NCBI RefSeq assembly: GCF_029439455.1
Contig: NZ_JAQFVG010000311.1
Location: forward strand, 25,440-89,439
Source of the DNA: Caballeronia sp. BR00000012568055
GTDB taxonomy: Bacteria > Pseudomonadota > Gammaproteobacteria > Burkholderiales > Burkholderiaceae
Reading direction: 5' to 3'
Length of the DNA: 64,000 nt
Shown here: piece after piece, positions 10,430-20,376 of the stretch
Layout of the letters: every line of letters starts with the position of its first letter
Position numbering within the stretch: the first letter of the stretch is position 1
Position numbers and translations under genes: made by a program
The notes under the pieces: generated by a model
Database searches by the model: none
What the model saw: the letters and a program-made list of their open reading frames with translations, nothing else
What the model was told of the DNA's origin: nothing

Positions 10430-11341
10430 CTATCCGAACAACGAGTAGAGCGGCGTGCCGAGGTAGAGCGTGATTGCGCCACCCGCCGCGAGAAACGGGC
10501 CGAAGGGCAACGGTTCCTCGAATTTCATGCGCCCGCGCCATGTGGCGATGATGCCCGCCAGCGCGCCCGCCACCGCCGAGATCAGCACGACCTGCGCCAG
10601 CGATGCCCAGCCCAGCCACGCGCCCAACGCCGCAAGCAATTTGAAGTCGCCGTAACCCATGCCTTCGACGCCGCGCGCGAGTTTGAACAACCAGTACACG
10701 CACCATAGAAACAGATATCCGGCGATCGCGCCTGCGACGGCGTCCTGAAGCGTCGCGAATCCGCCATAGCCGAAATTGACGATCAGACCGGCCCACAAAA
10801 GCGGCAACGTGAGCACGTCGGGCAGATAGCGCGTGTCGTAATCGATCAGGCCGGCGGCGAGCAGCGTCGCGCATAGACCAAAGGACGAAAGCGCGAGCCA
10901 CGTCGGACCGAACGTGAACAGCGACAACGCCGCGAGCGCGCCTGTCGCGAGTTCGATCAACGGATAGCGCGGACTCACGCGCGCGCCGCACGATCCGCAT
11001 CTGCCACGCAGCGCCAGATAACTCACGACCGGAATGTTTTCCCACGCCCGCAGAACATGCCCGCAATGCGGACACGCGCTGCGCGGCACGGCGAGATTGA
11101 AGCGCGCGGGATACGGATCGCCGGGCGGCGCGGGCGCGTCGGGCATCGATGATTCCACTTCGGAGCGCCACGCGCGCTCCAGCATCACCGGAAGCCGATG
11201 CACGACGACCGTCAGAAAGCTGCCGATCACCAGCCCGAACACAATCGCGAACGCGTACTGCACGCCCGTGGGCAGCGCGGCGAACGCCAGCTCGAAGCGG
11301 CTCGCGAAATGAACGGCGGTTGGATCGAACGAAGGCTGCAT
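10430..11341 (-). CDS. pilD: Prepilin leader peptidase / N-methyltransferase
   Basis: Polytopic inner-membrane aspartic protease that cuts the leader from type IV prepilins and pseudopilins and methylates the new N-terminus. Of its 303 residues, the cytoplasmic loop has two CxxC pairs (CPHCGH and CGSCGA, about residues 94-122), and the catalytic aspartates are in GLIDYDTRYLPD and in the GxGD segment GMGYGDFKLL. About eight hydrophobic segments can be traced. It follows pilC and precedes coaE. The name pilD is used, but with no pilin in view it could equally serve a type II secretion system. Confidence 0.93.
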   Translation of the reverse strand: MQPSFDPTAVHFASRFELAFAALPTGVQYAFAIVFGLVIGSFLTVVVHRLPVMLERAWRSEVESSMPDAPAPPGDPYPARFNLAVPRSACPHCGHVLRAWENIPVVSYLALRGRCGSCGARVSPRYPLIELATGALAALSLFTFGPTWLALSSFGLCATLLAAGLIDYDTRYLPDVLTLPLLWAGLIVNFGYGGFATLQDAVAGAIAGYLFLWCVYWLFKLARGVEGMGYGDFKLLAALGAWLGWASLAQVVLISAVAGALAGIIATWRGRMKFEEPLPFGPFLAAGGAITLYLGTPLYSLFG

Positions 11342-11372
11342 GATGGTTTGACGATGGCTTTGGCCCGCGATG

Positions 11373-12578
11373 CTACACCACGTTGCCGAGCTGGATGATG
11401 GGAAGATACATCGCGATGACGAGGCCGCCTACGAGCGCGCCGAGCACGGTAATGACGAGCGGCTCGCACAGACTCGCGAACGTGCCGATGCGCTCGTCCA
11501 CCTGGCGATCGGCCAGCGAGGCGAGATCGAGCAGCATCGAGTCGAGCGAGCCGGATTCTTCGGCGACGGCGATCGGCTGCACGACATCTTGCGGGAAGCA
11601 GCCGAGCGCGCGCATCGCGGCGGCGAGGCGTTCGCCATTGTGCAGGCGCTTGGCGATATCGACGGTCGCGTTGTCGAAGACGCGGTTGCCGGTGGCGTGC
11701 GAGAGGGAATCGAAGGCATCGGAGAGCGGCGTGCCGGCGGCGAGCAGCGTGCCGAGCGCGCGGCTCCAGCGCGCGACCGCCAGCGCCCGCAGCAGCGCAC
11801 CCGCCAGCGGCAGTTTCAAGGCAATGCGATCGGCCTTCTCGCGCGCTTCCGGCGAGCGTTTCATCCAGCGCATCAAAATCAATGCGATGCCCGTGCTGAT
11901 CGTCGCGAACGGTAATGCATGACGCGCGACGCCATCGGAGAGGGCGAGCACGAAGCGCGTCGGCGCGGGCAGCGCGGCGCCGAAGCCATCGAAAATGGTT
12001 TTGAACGTGGGCACGACGCCGATCAGCAATCCTGCCGTGATCGCCAGAGACAACAGCAACACCATCACCGGATACGTCAGCGCGGCGCGCAATTTCGCTC
12101 GTTGCGATGCGGCGCGTTCGCGGTCATCGGCAAGGCGCGTGAGCACGGCGGGCAGCGCGCCCGCGACTTCGCCAACCGCGATCAACTGGCAATACAGTGC
12201 GCCGAACGCGTTCGGATGATTGGCGAGCGCCGCGGAAAACGGCACGCCGCGCGAGATATCGCGTGAGACGTGTTTCAGGATGCGCGGCAGGCCGCTGCGC
12301 ATGCCGGCATCGGCGAGCAAGTCGAGCGCGCCTGCGAGCGGCAGACCCGCGCGCAGCAAGCCGGAAAGCTGACGCGTGAAGATCGTCACGTCATTGGTCG
12401 ATGCCTTGGGCGGCGGCGCGTCGCCAAGCGCTTCGATGTCCAGCGCGATCACGCCGTCGCGCTGAAGCGACGCGCGCACGTTCGCGGCGTCGAGGGCGAT
12501 CAGCTTGCCGCGTTTTATCGCGCCATCGGTGTTTATGCCGCGCCAGGCAAAGCGCGTTTCGATCGATGTTTGCATCAC
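11373..12578 (-). CDS. pilC: Type II secretion / type IV pilus platform protein (GspF/PilC family)
   Basis: A 401-residue inner-membrane protein with two T2SSF domains (about residues 65-190 and 270-390). Three hydrophobic spans are visible: near 170-190, near 220-235, and near 375-395 (VLGALVGGLVIAMYLPI). The protein links the cytoplasmic ATPase to the assembling pilus or pseudopilus. Its start overlaps the ATPase stop (ATGA), so the two are translationally coupled. Family calls cannot separate PilC from GspF without the rest of the system. Confidence 0.88.
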   Translation of the reverse strand: MMQTSIETRFAWRGINTDGAIKRGKLIALDAANVRASLQRDGVIALDIEALGDAPPPKASTNDVTIFTRQLSGLLRAGLPLAGALDLLADAGMRSGLPRILKHVSRDISRGVPFSAALANHPNAFGALYCQLIAVGEVAGALPAVLTRLADDRERAASQRAKLRAALTYPVMVLLLSLAITAGLLIGVVPTFKTIFDGFGAALPAPTRFVLALSDGVARHALPFATISTGIALILMRWMKRSPEAREKADRIALKLPLAGALLRALAVARWSRALGTLLAAGTPLSDAFDSLSHATGNRVFDNATVDIAKRLHNGERLAAAMRALGCFPQDVVQPIAVAEESGSLDSMLLDLASLADRQVDERIGTFASLCEPLVITVLGALVGGLVIAMYLPIIQLGNVV

Positions 12579-13774
12579 GCGGATTCCGTTGCTTCTGCCG
12601 CTTCGGCGACGCTCGTCACGCCTTCGCGGACGCGCGCGAAAGCGGCATCGCGCAATGTTGGCATACCTTCGGAGCGCGCCTGACGCGCGATCTCATGCGT
12701 TGCCGCGCGCGCGACGATCAACTCGCGCAAGGCATCGGAAACCGGCATCAACTGATGCACGCCCACGCGCCCGCGATATCCGATGCCATGACACTTCGGA
12801 CACCCGCGCGGCTCGAACGGACGAAAGCCATCATCGAGCGTGAGCGAAGACGGCGCGCGACACGCCTCGCACAACTTGCGCACCAGCCGTTGCGCCGTGA
12901 CCATCCGCAGCGCCGATGCAAGGTTATACGGCGCGATGCCTATATCGATCAGCCGCGCGATAGCGGCGGGCGCGTCGTTCGTATGTAGCGTCGAGAGCAC
13001 GAGATGACCGGTTTGCGCGGCCTTGACTGCGACGTCGGCGGTTTCGGTATCGCGGATTTCGCCGACCATGATCACGTCCGGGTCTTGTCGCATGAACGCA
13101 CGCAACGCGACCGCAAAGTTCAGCCCGGCTTTCTCGCGCACGCTCACCTGATTGATGCCCGCGAGCTGAATCTCGGCGGGATCTTCGACCGAACAGATAT
13201 TGCGTGCATCGGCGTTGAGCATTTGCAGGAAGCAATAGAGCGAAAGCGTTTTGCCGCTACCGGTCGGGCCGGTCACGAGCACCAAACCATGCGGCGCGCG
13301 AATCGCGGATTCGACGACGGCGCTTTGCTGCGCGCTCAGTCCGAGCGCATCGAGCGAAAGATCTTGCGGCAGCGCATCGAGACGGCGCAGCACGAGCTTT
13401 TCGCCAAACAGCGTTGGCAGCGAACTAACGCGATAGTCGCCGATCTGCGCGCCCGGCAGCGTCAGCCGCAAGCGCCCGTCCTGCGGCACGCGCCGCTCCG
13501 CGATATCCATGCGCGACAGCACTTTGATCCGCGTGATGAAGGCATCGCGCAGATGCGCGGGCGGATGGCGCAGCACGTGCAGCGCGCCATCGACACGCAA
13601 TCGAATGCGCCACGCGTGCTCGAACGGCTCGACGTGAATATCCGATGCGCCGCGCGCTGCGGCTTCGCGCAAGGTATCGGTGAGCAGCGAGACGGCGGGC
13701 GCGTCGTCGCCGGAAGCGGTGATGAAGGCGGGAGCGTTCATGTGAAGGCGTCGAAGTGGAGATGAGTCGATCAT
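12575..13774 (-). CDS. pilB: Type II/IV secretion ATPase, short PilB/GspE form
   Basis: An assembly ATPase of about 399 residues with Walker A GPTGSGKT, Walker B-like segment DPDVIMVGEIRD with the Asp box, the His box around GHLVLSTLHTND, and a zinc-binding pair (CEAC ... CPKC) near residue 285-310. Full PilB proteins are about 560 residues; the N-terminal domain that docks on the platform is missing or very short here. I chose the ATG at 13774 (MIDSSPLRR) because AAGG lies eight bases upstream; a GTG at 13789 and an ATG at 13741 are alternatives. It heads the pilB-pilC-pilD-coaE run. Confidence 0.85.
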   Translation of the reverse strand: MIDSSPLRRLHMNAPAFITASGDDAPAVSLLTDTLREAAARGASDIHVEPFEHAWRIRLRVDGALHVLRHPPAHLRDAFITRIKVLSRMDIAERRVPQDGRLRLTLPGAQIGDYRVSSLPTLFGEKLVLRRLDALPQDLSLDALGLSAQQSAVVESAIRAPHGLVLVTGPTGSGKTLSLYCFLQMLNADARNICSVEDPAEIQLAGINQVSVREKAGLNFAVALRAFMRQDPDVIMVGEIRDTETADVAVKAAQTGHLVLSTLHTNDAPAAIARLIDIGIAPYNLASALRMVTAQRLVRKLCEACRAPSSLTLDDGFRPFEPRGCPKCHGIGYRGRVGVHQLMPVSDALRELIVARAATHEIARQARSEGMPTLRDAAFARVREGVTSVAEAAEATESA

Positions 13775-13811
13775 CTCGCGCGCCTTCACATCTGACTATT
13801 CGGCCGAATGG

Positions 13812-15107
13812 CTAACGCGTCGCGCGTTTCGCGGTGACCTTTTCGGGCGGACGGAAGATTTTGACGGTGCGGATGGCTTGATCGTCGCTGCGCAGGACTT
13901 CGAAATGCACGCCCGCAATCAGGATCGATACATCGCCATCCGGAATATCTTCGAGCGTTTCGAGAATCAAACCGTTGAGCGTTTTCGGGCCATCGGTCGG
14001 CAACGTCAGCTTCAGCCAGCGATTCAACTCGCGCAAAGGCATCGTTCCCGCGACGATGCACTCGCCGTTCTCATCCCAGCCGCTGCGCGATCCTGCGCCG
14101 CGCGGAATCGTCGTCGTGAATTCGCCGATCAGTTCTTCGATGATGTCTTCCGGCGTCACCAGCCCCTGCAACTCACCGTATTCATCGACCACGATAGCGA
14201 TGCGGTGACCGCTTTCCTGGAAGTATTGCAACTGCTGAAACACAGGCGTGCCGGCGGGCACGAAGTAAGGCTCGGCGAGCAATTCGCGCAGCGTGTCGCG
14301 TTCCAGTTCCTGATTGTGTAACGCGGACAGCGTTTTGCGCACGTGCAGCACGCCAAGCACGCGGTCGATATCGCCTTGATAGACGACCAGCTTATTGTGA
14401 TAGCAGGTTTCGAGTTGATGCAGAATCTGCTCGAACGGCGCGTCGAAATCGAGCGCTTCGATACGGCGGCGCGGGATCATCACGTCATCGACGGTGATGT
14501 TTTCCAGATCGAAAAGATTGAGCAGGATGCTGCGGTGCTTGGTCGGCATAAAGCTGCCGGTTTCCAGCACGATGGTGCGCAACTCTTCCGGCGAAATCCG
14601 CTGATCGCGCTTGCTTTTGGTATTGATGTGCAGCGCGGCCAGAATGGCGTTGGCGAACAGATTCACAAACCAGATCAGCGGCCGACCGATGCGCATGAGC
14701 GGCGCGAGCACCAGACTCGCGGGCAGCGCCACTTTCTCCGGATACGTCGCGCCAACGATCTTCGGCGCAATCTCCGCGAACACGATGATAAGAAACGCGA
14801 TCACCCCGGTCGTGATCGACAGCACCATATTATTGTGACCGAACGTGCGCAGCGCGATCGACGTGGTGAGCACGGGAATGATCGTGTTGATCAGGTTATT
14901 GCCGATCAGAATGACCGACAGCAACTGATCCGTCTTCGCGAGCAGCCCTTGCGTGGTGCGCGCGCGCAGCGATCCCTGACTGGCCAAGTGCTTCAGCCGA
15001 TGGCGATTGAGCGCCATCATCGACGTTTCGGAGATCGAGAAGAAGCCTGAAAAGATCAGCAGCAGAAAAATGGCGCAAATCTGCGCCCATAAGGGGAGGT
15101 TGTCCAC
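13812..15107 (-). CDS. HlyC/CorC (UPF0053) family membrane protein with CBS domains
   Basis: A protein of about 431 residues: an N-terminal DUF21/CNNM transmembrane domain (LPLWAQICAIFLLLIFSGFFSISETSMMA at the start, then spans through about residue 170), two CBS domains (about 210-330) and a C-terminal CorC_HlyC domain. Members are implicated in magnesium or cobalt transport or efflux; the substrate here is inferred only. The start is most likely a GTG giving VDNLPLW; the 59 upstream in-frame residues look unlike the family. No clear ribosome site is seen at the GTG. It is transcribed towards the pilus cluster. Confidence 0.82.
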   Translation of the reverse strand: MDNLPLWAQICAIFLLLIFSGFFSISETSMMALNRHRLKHLASQGSLRARTTQGLLAKTDQLLSVILIGNNLINTIIPVLTTSIALRTFGHNNMVLSITTGVIAFLIIVFAEIAPKIVGATYPEKVALPASLVLAPLMRIGRPLIWFVNLFANAILAALHINTKSKRDQRISPEELRTIVLETGSFMPTKHRSILLNLFDLENITVDDVMIPRRRIEALDFDAPFEQILHQLETCYHNKLVVYQGDIDRVLGVLHVRKTLSALHNQELERDTLRELLAEPYFVPAGTPVFQQLQYFQESGHRIAIVVDEYGELQGLVTPEDIIEELIGEFTTTIPRGAGSRSGWDENGECIVAGTMPLRELNRWLKLTLPTDGPKTLNGLILETLEDIPDGDVSILIAGVHFEVLRSDDQAIRTVKIFRPPEKVTAKRATR

Positions 15108-15205
15108 GCGATTGATCGGGTAGGGCGGAGATGGCTTGGAATATAGCAGAAGGGGGTGATGGGGGCTGGCGGCTGTTTTAACGTTAGGCCGCCGTTTCCG
15201 TGGCG

Positions 15206-15364
15206 CTAGTGTTTGTGAATGAGCAGCGCGATCATCATGTACCAGGTTGGCACCATGGTTCCGCAGATGAACCAGAACACGCACAGTTGAAACTGCGCGC
15301 GGTCCTCAGGCGATGTATTGACGAGCCAATCTGTCGAGCGTTTGATCCAACGTTTGATGAACAC
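15206..15364 (-). CDS. Small single-span membrane protein (52 aa), unrecognised
   Basis: A 52-codon frame opened by GTG with a good ribosome site (GAGG, six bases upstream); an in-frame TAG directly upstream excludes a longer N-terminus. The product has a basic N-terminus (FIKRWIKRSTDW), a short acidic stretch (SPEDRAQ), and one hydrophobic helix at about residues 26-50 containing CVFWFICGT and WYMMIALLI, ending in HKH. It lies 20 bases after the end of the next upstream gene on the same strand and could be cotranscribed with it. I do not recognise a family. Positive-inside topology suggests N-in, C-out. Confidence 0.6.
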   Translation of the reverse strand: MFIKRWIKRSTDWLVNTSPEDRAQFQLCVFWFICGTMVPTWYMMIALLIHKH

Positions 15365-15384
15365 GGTGTACCTCTATATATCTG

Positions 15385-15828
15385 TCATGAAATTATTGCG
15401 TGCGAACTCGCGTAGGCAATTACAGCAACCGTCGTCAGGCCGATCGACAACCTGAGCGTCCGGTTCTTTGGGAAGCGATCGGACATCGTACGCATTGATA
15501 CTTCGCGCTCATGCGCATCAAGAGAGGCATTCGCTACTAGTACAGCACAACCTACGATTAGTATCGAAAAGATCAGGATAACCAACTGTATCATCGTAAT
15601 TTCGGTGCCTACAACTTCCCTTTTGTGAATAAGTGCGATATTCAGTTCATAAATCGCTGCCGATGAAAGGGCGATGGCTGACCAGTACAACTGACCATCT
15701 TTGATCGAAGCAACGATCAGTTCGCGGGCAGTGTTTCTGCCAAACGAGACAGAGGCCAGAGAGAGAATAAATATCGGTCCGAGTGTCGGCACGCCGAGAT
15801 TCAACAAGAACCAAAAGAAGTAATTCAT
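15385..15828 (-). CDS. Hypothetical multi-span membrane protein (147 aa)
   Basis: I do not recognise this protein. About four hydrophobic segments can be seen: residues 4-26, 50-66, 78-100 and 124-144; loops include GRNTARELIVASIKDG after the first span and a basic, charged stretch (DAHEREVSMRTMSDRFPKNRT) before the last. Base composition is clearly lower in GC than the flanking corC and ispB regions, as judged by eye, which suggests recent acquisition. It precedes the 52-residue membrane protein gene and lies beside the 3' end of tRNA-Pro. No catalytic motif is visible. Confidence 0.65.
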   Translation of the reverse strand: MNYFFWFLLNLGVPTLGPIFILSLASVSFGRNTARELIVASIKDGQLYWSAIALSSAAIYELNIALIHKREVVGTEITMIQLVILIFSILIVGCAVLVANASLDAHEREVSMRTMSDRFPKNRTLRLSIGLTTVAVIAYASSHAIIS

Positions 15829-15964
15829 CGATCGCGCAAGTTTTATTGACTATGCGATCGATGCTAGCGGGAGTTATCGGCGGATGGGGTACGCAGAGCG
15901 GGCATTAGCCATTCGGTAGATACCTGCACGGCAGCGCTTAAATGCGCGAAGCAAAACACAAAAG

Positions 15965-15997
15965 AAAAAGCCCGCATGGCAAACCATGCGGGCTTTT
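15965..15997 (-). terminator. Terminator of tRNA-Pro
   Basis: A near-perfect stem of about 13-14 bp, arms AAAAGCCCGCATGG and CCATGCGGGCTTTT with loop TTTG on the minus strand, followed by a T-rich tail. It lies ten bases after the tRNA 3' end. Confidence 0.9.
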
Positions 15998-16006
15998 CGA
16001 AAATTC

Positions 16007-16083
16007 TGGTCGGGGTGAGAGGATTCGAACCTCCGGCCTCTACGTCCCGAACGTAGCGCTCTACCAGGCTAAGCTACACCCCG
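16007..16083 (-). tRNA. tRNA-Pro (anticodon CGG)
   Basis: A 77-nt cloverleaf on the minus strand. The acceptor arms are CGGGGTG and CACCCCG, the D-arm region is TAGCTTAGCCTGGTAGAGC, the anticodon arm CTACG-TTCGGGA-CGTAG carries anticodon CGG (reads proline codon CCG), and the T-arm is GGAGGTTCGAATCCTCTC-like. The terminal CCA is encoded. A strong intrinsic terminator follows. The 3' half could serve as an integrase target, but no repeat of it was found nearby. Confidence 0.97.
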
Positions 16084-16130
16084 AATTGTCCAAACGGACT
16101 AAATGTACTGCAATGTCGTTTTAGTCTCTT

Positions 16131-17132
16131 TCAAGACTGTCTCGACGTCGAGTAAGAACATAATTCTAGCAGGCTCTCTTTGAAAATGGAATCGGGAAAT
16201 GAAGAAATCGCATCGGCGGCGGCTTGCGCTTCTTTTCGTGCACATTCCAGCGTGTGGTCGAGCGCGCCAGACGTCGTGATCGCGTGGAAGATCGTGTCGA
16301 AACGATCCGTGCCGCCTTGCTCGATCGCTTCACGCGCGAGCGCTGCCTGTTCGGGCGTGCCGTGCTCCATCAGATAGATGAGCGGCAGCGTGGGCTTGCC
16401 TTCGCGCAGATCATCGCCGGCGTTCTTGCCCATCGATTCCGGCGTGCCGGTGTAGTCGAGCCAATCGTCCATGATCTGAAACGCCGTGCCGATACGCCGC
16501 CCAAACTCCGCCGCCGCCGCTTCCGTGCGCGCATCCGATCCGGCCAGCACCGCGCCAAGCTGCGCCGCAGCTTCGAACAGCTTCGCCGTTTTGTAGCGGA
16601 TCACCTGCATGTAACGCGCTTCGTCCACGTCCGGATCGTGCATGTTCAGCAGTTGCAGCACTTCGCCTTCGGAAATGATGTTGGTCGCGACCGAGAGAAT
16701 CTCCATCACGCGCATCTTGCCGACGCTCACCATCATCTCGAACGAGCGCGAGTACAGAAAATCGCCGACCAGCACGCTCGCCGCGTTGCCGAACAGCGCG
16801 TTCGCAGTCTTGCGGCCACGGCGCAGATCGGATTCATCGACGACATCGTCGTGCAGCAGCGTCGCGGTGTGGATGAATTCGACCACCGCCGCCAGTTCGT
16901 GCCGATGCCCGGTTGTATCGCCCAATGCGCCCGAGACGAGCAGCAGCAGCGCCGGACGCAGCCGCTTGCCGCCCGCGCCGATGATGTACTCGGAAATCTG
17001 GTTGATGAGCATCACTTCTGATGCCAGGCGCTGCCGGATGACGCGATTGACCTGCTGCATGTCCTCGGCGATCGGGGCGAGCAGCGCGGCGGCGTTGGGG
17101 GAGGAAGTGGCGGTGGACGACATGATCGGCAA
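16131..17132 (-). CDS. ispB: Octaprenyl diphosphate synthase IspB
   Basis: Trans-polyprenyl synthase that makes the side chain of ubiquinone by adding isopentenyl diphosphate units to farnesyl diphosphate. The length is 333 residues. The first Asp-rich motif is LLHDDVVDESDLRRG (about residues 91-105) and the second is MDDWLDYTG (about 220-228). The GGKRLRP segment near residue 55 is also conserved. The start may be the ATG three codons in (MSSTAT). It is divergent from rplU-rpmA, the conserved arrangement in most Proteobacteria. Confidence 0.94.
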   Translation of the reverse strand: MPIMSSTATSSPNAAALLAPIAEDMQQVNRVIRQRLASEVMLINQISEYIIGAGGKRLRPALLLLVSGALGDTTGHRHELAAVVEFIHTATLLHDDVVDESDLRRGRKTANALFGNAASVLVGDFLYSRSFEMMVSVGKMRVMEILSVATNIISEGEVLQLLNMHDPDVDEARYMQVIRYKTAKLFEAAAQLGAVLAGSDARTEAAAAEFGRRIGTAFQIMDDWLDYTGTPESMGKNAGDDLREGKPTLPLIYLMEHGTPEQAALAREAIEQGGTDRFDTIFHAITTSGALDHTLECARKEAQAAADAISSFPDSIFKESLLELCSYSTSRQS

Positions 17133-17263
17133 ATAGGGTAGTGCCGCGGATTATAAGTCGAATCCGACTGCCGCCGGAGTTTGCCGCGTCGGACTCAGCC
17201 TTTCGGGGGATAACACCCCGTTTCCGGTCGGTGGCGGCGCGCCTCGGAATTCGCCGATGGTCT

Positions 17264-17292
17264 TTGACGTCGCACGTAACCCTATGTATAAT
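17264..17292 (+). promoter_or_regulatory. Sigma-70 promoter of rplU-rpmA
   Basis: TTGACG (17264-17269) and TATAAT (17287-17292) are separated by exactly 17 bases, a near-consensus promoter. It lies about 52 bases before the L21 start codon, in the divergent gap with ispB. Confidence 0.85.
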
Positions 17293-17344
17293 CGCGTGTT
17301 TCCCGCGTGGTGCGTGGAAAATAGAATTCTGAGTGAGGTTCTCA

Positions 17345-17656
17345 ATGTACGCGGTCATAAAAACCGGCGGCAAGCAGTATAAAGTTGCTGTCGGCGAAAA
17401 ATTGAAAGTAGAACAGATACCGGCAGACATTGACGCTGAAATCACGCTCGACCAGGTTCTCGCAGTAGGCGAAGGCGAATCGATTAAGTTCGGTACGCCG
17501 CTGGTGGGTGGGGCTTCCGTCAAGGCTACCGTTGTGTCGCAAGGTCGTCACAAGAAAGTGACCATCTTCAAGATGCGTCGCCGGAAGCACTACCAAAAGC
17601 ACGCTGGCCATCGCCAGAACTACACCGAACTGCGCATCGACGCGATCAACGCGTAA
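17345..17656 (+). CDS. rplU: 50S ribosomal protein L21
   Basis: A 103-residue ribosomal protein that binds 23S rRNA near L20. The N-terminus [24 protein letters not shown] and the C-terminal [21 protein letters not shown] are family hallmarks. The ATG at 17345 is chosen over the one at 17333 because MYAVI is the conserved start. It is cotranscribed with rpmA, 26 bases downstream, from the promoter at 17264-17292. Confidence 0.98.
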   Translation: MYAVIKTGGKQYKVAVGEKLKVEQIPADIDAEITLDQVLAVGEGESIKFGTPLVGGASVKATVVSQGRHKKVTIFKMRRRKHYQKHAGHRQNYTELRIDAINA

Positions 17657-17682
17657 GCGCATCCGGTTAAGGAGCTAAGCAA

Positions 17683-17943
17683 ATGGCACACAAAAAAGCA
17701 GGCGGGTCTTCCCGCAACGGCCGCGACTCCGAGAGCAAACGCCTCGGCGTGAAGGTGTACGGCGGCCAGGCAATCAACGCAGGCGGCATCATCGTTCGTC
17801 AACGCGGCACGCGTATGCACCCGGGCGAGAACGTCGGTATCGGCAAGGATCACACCTTGTTCGCGCTGACCGACGGCCACGTCAAGTTCACGACGAAGGG
17901 CGCAGGGAAGAAGCACACGGTCGTCGTGGTCCCGGCAGCGTAA
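17683..17943 (+). CDS. rpmA: 50S ribosomal protein L27
   Basis: An 86-residue ribosomal protein whose N-terminus reaches the peptidyl-transferase centre. The sequence [21 protein letters not shown] at the start and the central [17 protein letters not shown] are diagnostic. There is no N-terminal extension of the type that is cleaved in Firmicutes. The ribosome site AAGGAG precedes the ATG. A strong terminator follows. Confidence 0.98.
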   Translation: MAHKKAGGSSRNGRDSESKRLGVKVYGGQAINAGGIIVRQRGTRMHPGENVGIGKDHTLFALTDGHVKFTTKGAGKKHTVVVVPAA

Positions 17944-17969
17944 ATTTTACGCACGGGCTTCAGGACCGG

Positions 17970-18005
17970 AAAAAGGCCCCGCGAAGTTCGCGGGGCCTTT
18001 TTCTT
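17970..18005 (+). terminator. Terminator after rpmA
   Basis: A perfect inverted repeat, AAAAAGGCCCCGCGAA / TTCGCGGGGCCTTTTT with a single-base centre (G), ending in a T-run. It separates the ribosomal pair from obg; some read-through to obg is likely given the conserved order. Confidence 0.93.
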
Positions 18006-18067
18006 TTGTAGTCAACAAGCGTAGTAGTCCGTGACCCGCAAGCAAAGGTCGCGGCAAAATAGAGTGA

Positions 18068-19174
<1,107 letters not shown>

Positions 19175-19196
19175 CGAAACCAGGAGAAAGCGCCCG

Positions 19197-20315
19197 ATGC
19201 GTTCGGTGATCGCCGCTGCGAAGCGAATCGTTGTCAAAGTGGGGTCCAGTCTCGTCACGAATGACGGGCGCGGGCTCGATCATGCTGCAATCAATCGCTG
19301 GGCGTCGCAAATCGCGGCGCTCCGCGAGCAGGGCAAGGAAGTCGTGCTGGTGAGTTCGGGCGCGATTGCCGAGGGTATCCATCGGCTGGGCTGGAGTAAG
19401 CGGCCGCGCGAGATCGATGAATTGCAGGCGGCGGCGGCGGTCGGCCAGATGGGGCTGGCGCAGGTGTATGAAAGCAGTTTCGGCGCGCACGGCATTCGCA
19501 CCGCGCAGATTCTGCTCACACACGCCGATCTTGCCGATCGCGAACGCTATCTGAATGCGCGCTCCACGCTGCTTACACTGCTGCGTCTGGGCGCGGTGCC
19601 GATCATCAACGAGAACGACACCGTCATCACCGATGAAATCAAGTTCGGTGATAACGACACGCTCGGCGCGCTGGTCGCCAATCTGATCGAAGGCGATGCG
19701 CTGGTCATTCTCACCGATCAGCGTGGTCTCTTCACCGCCGATCCACGCAAGGACCCGAGCGCCACGCTCGTCGAACAAGCCGATGCCGGCACGCCAGAGC
19801 TGGAGCAAATGGCCGGCGGCGCAGGTTCGAGCCTCGGACGCGGCGGCATGTTGGCCAAGATTCTCGCGGCGAAACGCGCGGCGCATAGCGGTGCGAACAC
19901 GGTGACCGCGAGCGGGCGCGAGGCGGATGTGCTGACGCGGCTCGCTTCGGGCGAACTCATCGGCACGCAACTGATCGCGCGTACGGCGCGGATGGCGGCG
20001 CGCAAGCAATGGATGGCGGATCACTTGCAGGTGCGTGGGCACGTGGTTATCGACAAGGGCGCGGTGCAAAAGCTTACTGACGACGGCAAGAGCTTGCTGC
20101 CGATCGGCGTGATCGACGTAAAAGGCGCGTTCGATCGCGGTGAAGTGATCGCGTGCGTGAACGATCAGGGGCAGGAAGTGGCGCGCGGCATCACCAATTA
20201 CAGCAGTTCGGAGGCGCGGCTGATCCATCGCCGGCCGAGCGGCGAGATCGAAACGGTGCTCGGCTATATGCTGGAGCCGGAGCTGATCCATCGCGATAAT
20301 CTGGTGCTGGTCTGA
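19197..20315 (+). CDS. proB: Glutamate 5-kinase ProB
   Basis: First enzyme of proline synthesis: it phosphorylates glutamate on the gamma carboxyl. The 372-residue protein has the amino-acid kinase domain ([12 protein letters not shown] at 12-23; [17 protein letters not shown] around 140-156; GRGGMLAKI near 217) and a C-terminal PUA domain (about 280-370). Feedback inhibition by proline is a family property. The ATG at 19197 is chosen because the longer frame overlaps obg and lacks similarity to the family; GGAG lies upstream. Confidence 0.96.
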   Translation: MRSVIAAAKRIVVKVGSSLVTNDGRGLDHAAINRWASQIAALREQGKEVVLVSSGAIAEGIHRLGWSKRPREIDELQAAAAVGQMGLAQVYESSFGAHGIRTAQILLTHADLADRERYLNARSTLLTLLRLGAVPIINENDTVITDEIKFGDNDTLGALVANLIEGDALVILTDQRGLFTADPRKDPSATLVEQADAGTPELEQMAGGAGSSLGRGGMLAKILAAKRAAHSGANTVTASGREADVLTRLASGELIGTQLIARTARMAARKQWMADHLQVRGHVVIDKGAVQKLTDDGKSLLPIGVIDVKGAFDRGEVIACVNDQGQEVARGITNYSSSEARLIHRRPSGEIETVLGYMLEPELIHRDNLVLV

Positions 20316-20327
20316 CGCGCTTCAAAC

Positions 20328-20358
20328 GAAAACGCCCGCTGAACCAGCGGGCGTTTTC
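20328..20358. terminator. Bidirectional terminator between proB and the CNP1-like gene
   Basis: The stem AAAACGCCCGCTG / CAGCGGGCGTTTT with loop AAC is flanked by A and T runs, so it can act for convergent transcripts in both directions. Confidence 0.9.
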
Positions 20359-20376
20359 ACATTCGAAGCTAGAAAA

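Noticed and set aside
15100..16083. Possible integration site: a repeat of the tRNA-Pro 3' end beyond the two membrane-protein genes
   Set aside because: I looked for a copy of the tRNA end sequence in 15.1-16.0 kb and found none, and no integrase is present; the patch stays unexplained.
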